NCBI RefSeq assembly: GCF_002161675.1
Contig: NZ_NFIH01000015.1
Span: 1 to 64,000, forward strand
Reading direction: 5' to 3'
DNA length: 64,000 bases
Origin: Pseudoflavonifractor sp. An44
GTDB lineage: Bacteria > Bacillota > Clostridia > Oscillospirales > Oscillospiraceae
The position numbers were made by a program, and so were the translations under genes. Position 1 is the first letter of the stretch. Each line of letters opens with the position of its first letter. The notes beneath the pieces are model-generated. The model saw only the letters and a list, made by a program, of their open reading frames with translations, had not been told where the DNA came from and ran no database searches. Of the stretch, positions 63,178-64,000 are shown in pieces.

Positions 63178-63197
63178 TTGTTCTAGGAGGACCAACC

Positions 63198-64000
63198 ATG
63201 CACACAAAACCCATCATCGCCCTCACCTGTGCCGCCGCCTTAGCCCTGTGCGCCGGATGTACGGCCTCTCCCCCCTCGTCCACACCTGCCAACTCCCAGT
63301 ATTCCGTGTCTACCCTCAAACTGGAGGGAGGCACCGACTGGGGCGCTCCCAACCCGTTCCTCTGCCAGTCTCGAGGCCCCGGCACCGCTAAAATGAAGCT
63401 GGTCTACGGCAGCCTGCTGGAAAAAGACGAGGAGGGGGACGTGTCCTGGCTGGCCGAGAGCTGGACGGTGGACGGCAGCGACTACACCTTCACCCTCTTT
63501 GAAACCGCCACCTTCCAGGATGGGGAGCCCCTCACCGCCCAGGACGTGGCCTTTACCCTGGACTACTACCGAGAGCACCCCCCAGTCTCCAATCCCCTGG
63601 GCGTAGGCGAGGACTTCCTGGTGGACCACTACACGGTGGTGGACGACCACACCATTACCCTGACGGTGGACGAGCCCGACGCCGACACCCTGTCCAATCT
63701 GGGCAGCTTTGTCATCCTCCCCCAGCACATCTGGTCCGAGGTAGAGGACCCCTACTCCTACACCGGGGATGGCTATCTGGTGGGCAGCGGAGCCTTCTCC
63801 TGTACCCAATACGACGGAGCCACCGGGCTATATGAGTTCACCGCCTACGAGGGGTGGTGCAATGGAACACAGGGGGCGGAGAAAATCCAGTTTATCCCCG
63901 TCAGCGACCCTCTGCTGGCCTTTGACGCCGGGGAGCTGGACATCACCTCCCTGCCCGCCGACTTGAAAGACAGCTACCTCAGTGACCCCAACATCTCGCT
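63198..64000 (+). CDS. Family 5 extracellular solute-binding lipoprotein (partial)
   Basis: The frame runs to the window end, giving 267 residues of a protein normally near 500. A lipoprotein signal ends at Cys21 (ALCAGC). The peptide/nickel-binding family pattern follows: AESWTVDGSDYTFTLFE, then DGEPLTAQDVAFTLDYY and VGSGAFSCTQYD. Such proteins capture oligopeptides or nickel complexes for an ABC importer, whose genes should lie beyond 64000. AGGAGG precedes ATG 63198 by 7 bases. Confidence 0.88.
   Translation, partial: MHTKPIIALTCAAALALCAGCTASPPSSTPANSQYSVSTLKLEGGTDWGAPNPFLCQSRGPGTAKMKLVYGSLLEKDEEGDVSWLAESWTVDGSDYTFTLFETATFQDGEPLTAQDVAFTLDYYREHPPVSNPLGVGEDFLVDHYTVVDDHTITLTVDEPDADTLSNLGSFVILPQHIWSEVEDPYSYTGDGYLVGSGAFSCTQYDGATGLYEFTAYEGWCNGTQGAEKIQFIPVSDPLLAFDAGELDITSLPADLKDSYLSDPNIS

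Noticed and set aside
1-64000. rRNA, tRNA and CRISPR arrays
   Set aside because: I looked for conserved rRNA blocks, GGTTCRANTCC-type tRNA arms and regularly spaced direct repeats and saw none.

Overview
The window looks like a chromosomal segment of a Gram-positive anaerobe of the Clostridia, most like the Oscillospiraceae (Flavonifractor, Intestinimonas or Lawsonibacter type). The signs are moderately high GC, pyruvate formate-lyase, a Gram-positive PolC, a YlmC/YmxH sporulation-type protein, sortase-anchored NEAT proteins and many clostridial small genes. The genus is inference; no rRNA, tRNA or CRISPR was seen.

Layout. 1-1500 is mobile-element debris: an IS3-type transposase tail that cuts a Nudix gene, and a serine recombinase remnant fused to a helix-turn-helix remnant. 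1558-4663 is pflB-pflA. 4831-16414 (minus strand) is a haem-uptake operon: NEAT protein, Shp-type protein, IsdE-like lipoprotein, a giant NEAT/LRR surface protein, FecCD-type permease, ATPase and a DUF454 protein. 16878-26421 is a metal-homeostasis region: a DtxR-like regulator, an IrtAB-like ABC pair, TetR, a methyltransferase, a ZIP transporter, a Cys/His-rich peptide, and a decayed heavy-metal locus (P-type ATPase tail, broken AraC gene, DUF6110). 26544-33710 holds a flavoprotein, a YeiH exporter with a divergent LysR regulator, a second ZIP transporter, cytidine deaminase, small unknown genes and trpS. 33974-39468 is a Dlt-like five-gene operon with an unexpected PLP decarboxylase. 39818-47037 is yccA and a his operon (hisZGDBHAFIE). 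47151-57578 (minus) is pyrH-frr-uppS-cdsA-dxr-rseP-ispG-polC. 57734-64000 (plus) is ylmC, rpsB-tsf, a beta-CASP nuclease, a DUF1576 protein and the start of a solute-binding lipoprotein gene.

Two systems stand out. First, a 16-bp palindrome, GTTAGC-N4-GCTAAC, occurs just downstream of the -10 of pflB, the haem operon, the DtxR-like regulator gene and the Cys/His peptide gene. It also lies upstream of the ABC pair, with a one-mismatch copy before the AraC/DUF6110 locus. This reads as one regulon, probably controlled by the DtxR-like protein, whose usual metal ligands appear to be missing. Second, the Dlt-like operon (adenylating enzyme, fold-type III PLP decarboxylase, carrier protein, MBOAT, SGNH protein) suggests that a carrier-bound amino acid is decarboxylated before transfer to a cell-surface polymer, by analogy with BtrK in butirosin biosynthesis. 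A TTAAG-N5-TTAAG repeat sits at the place of its -35 element.
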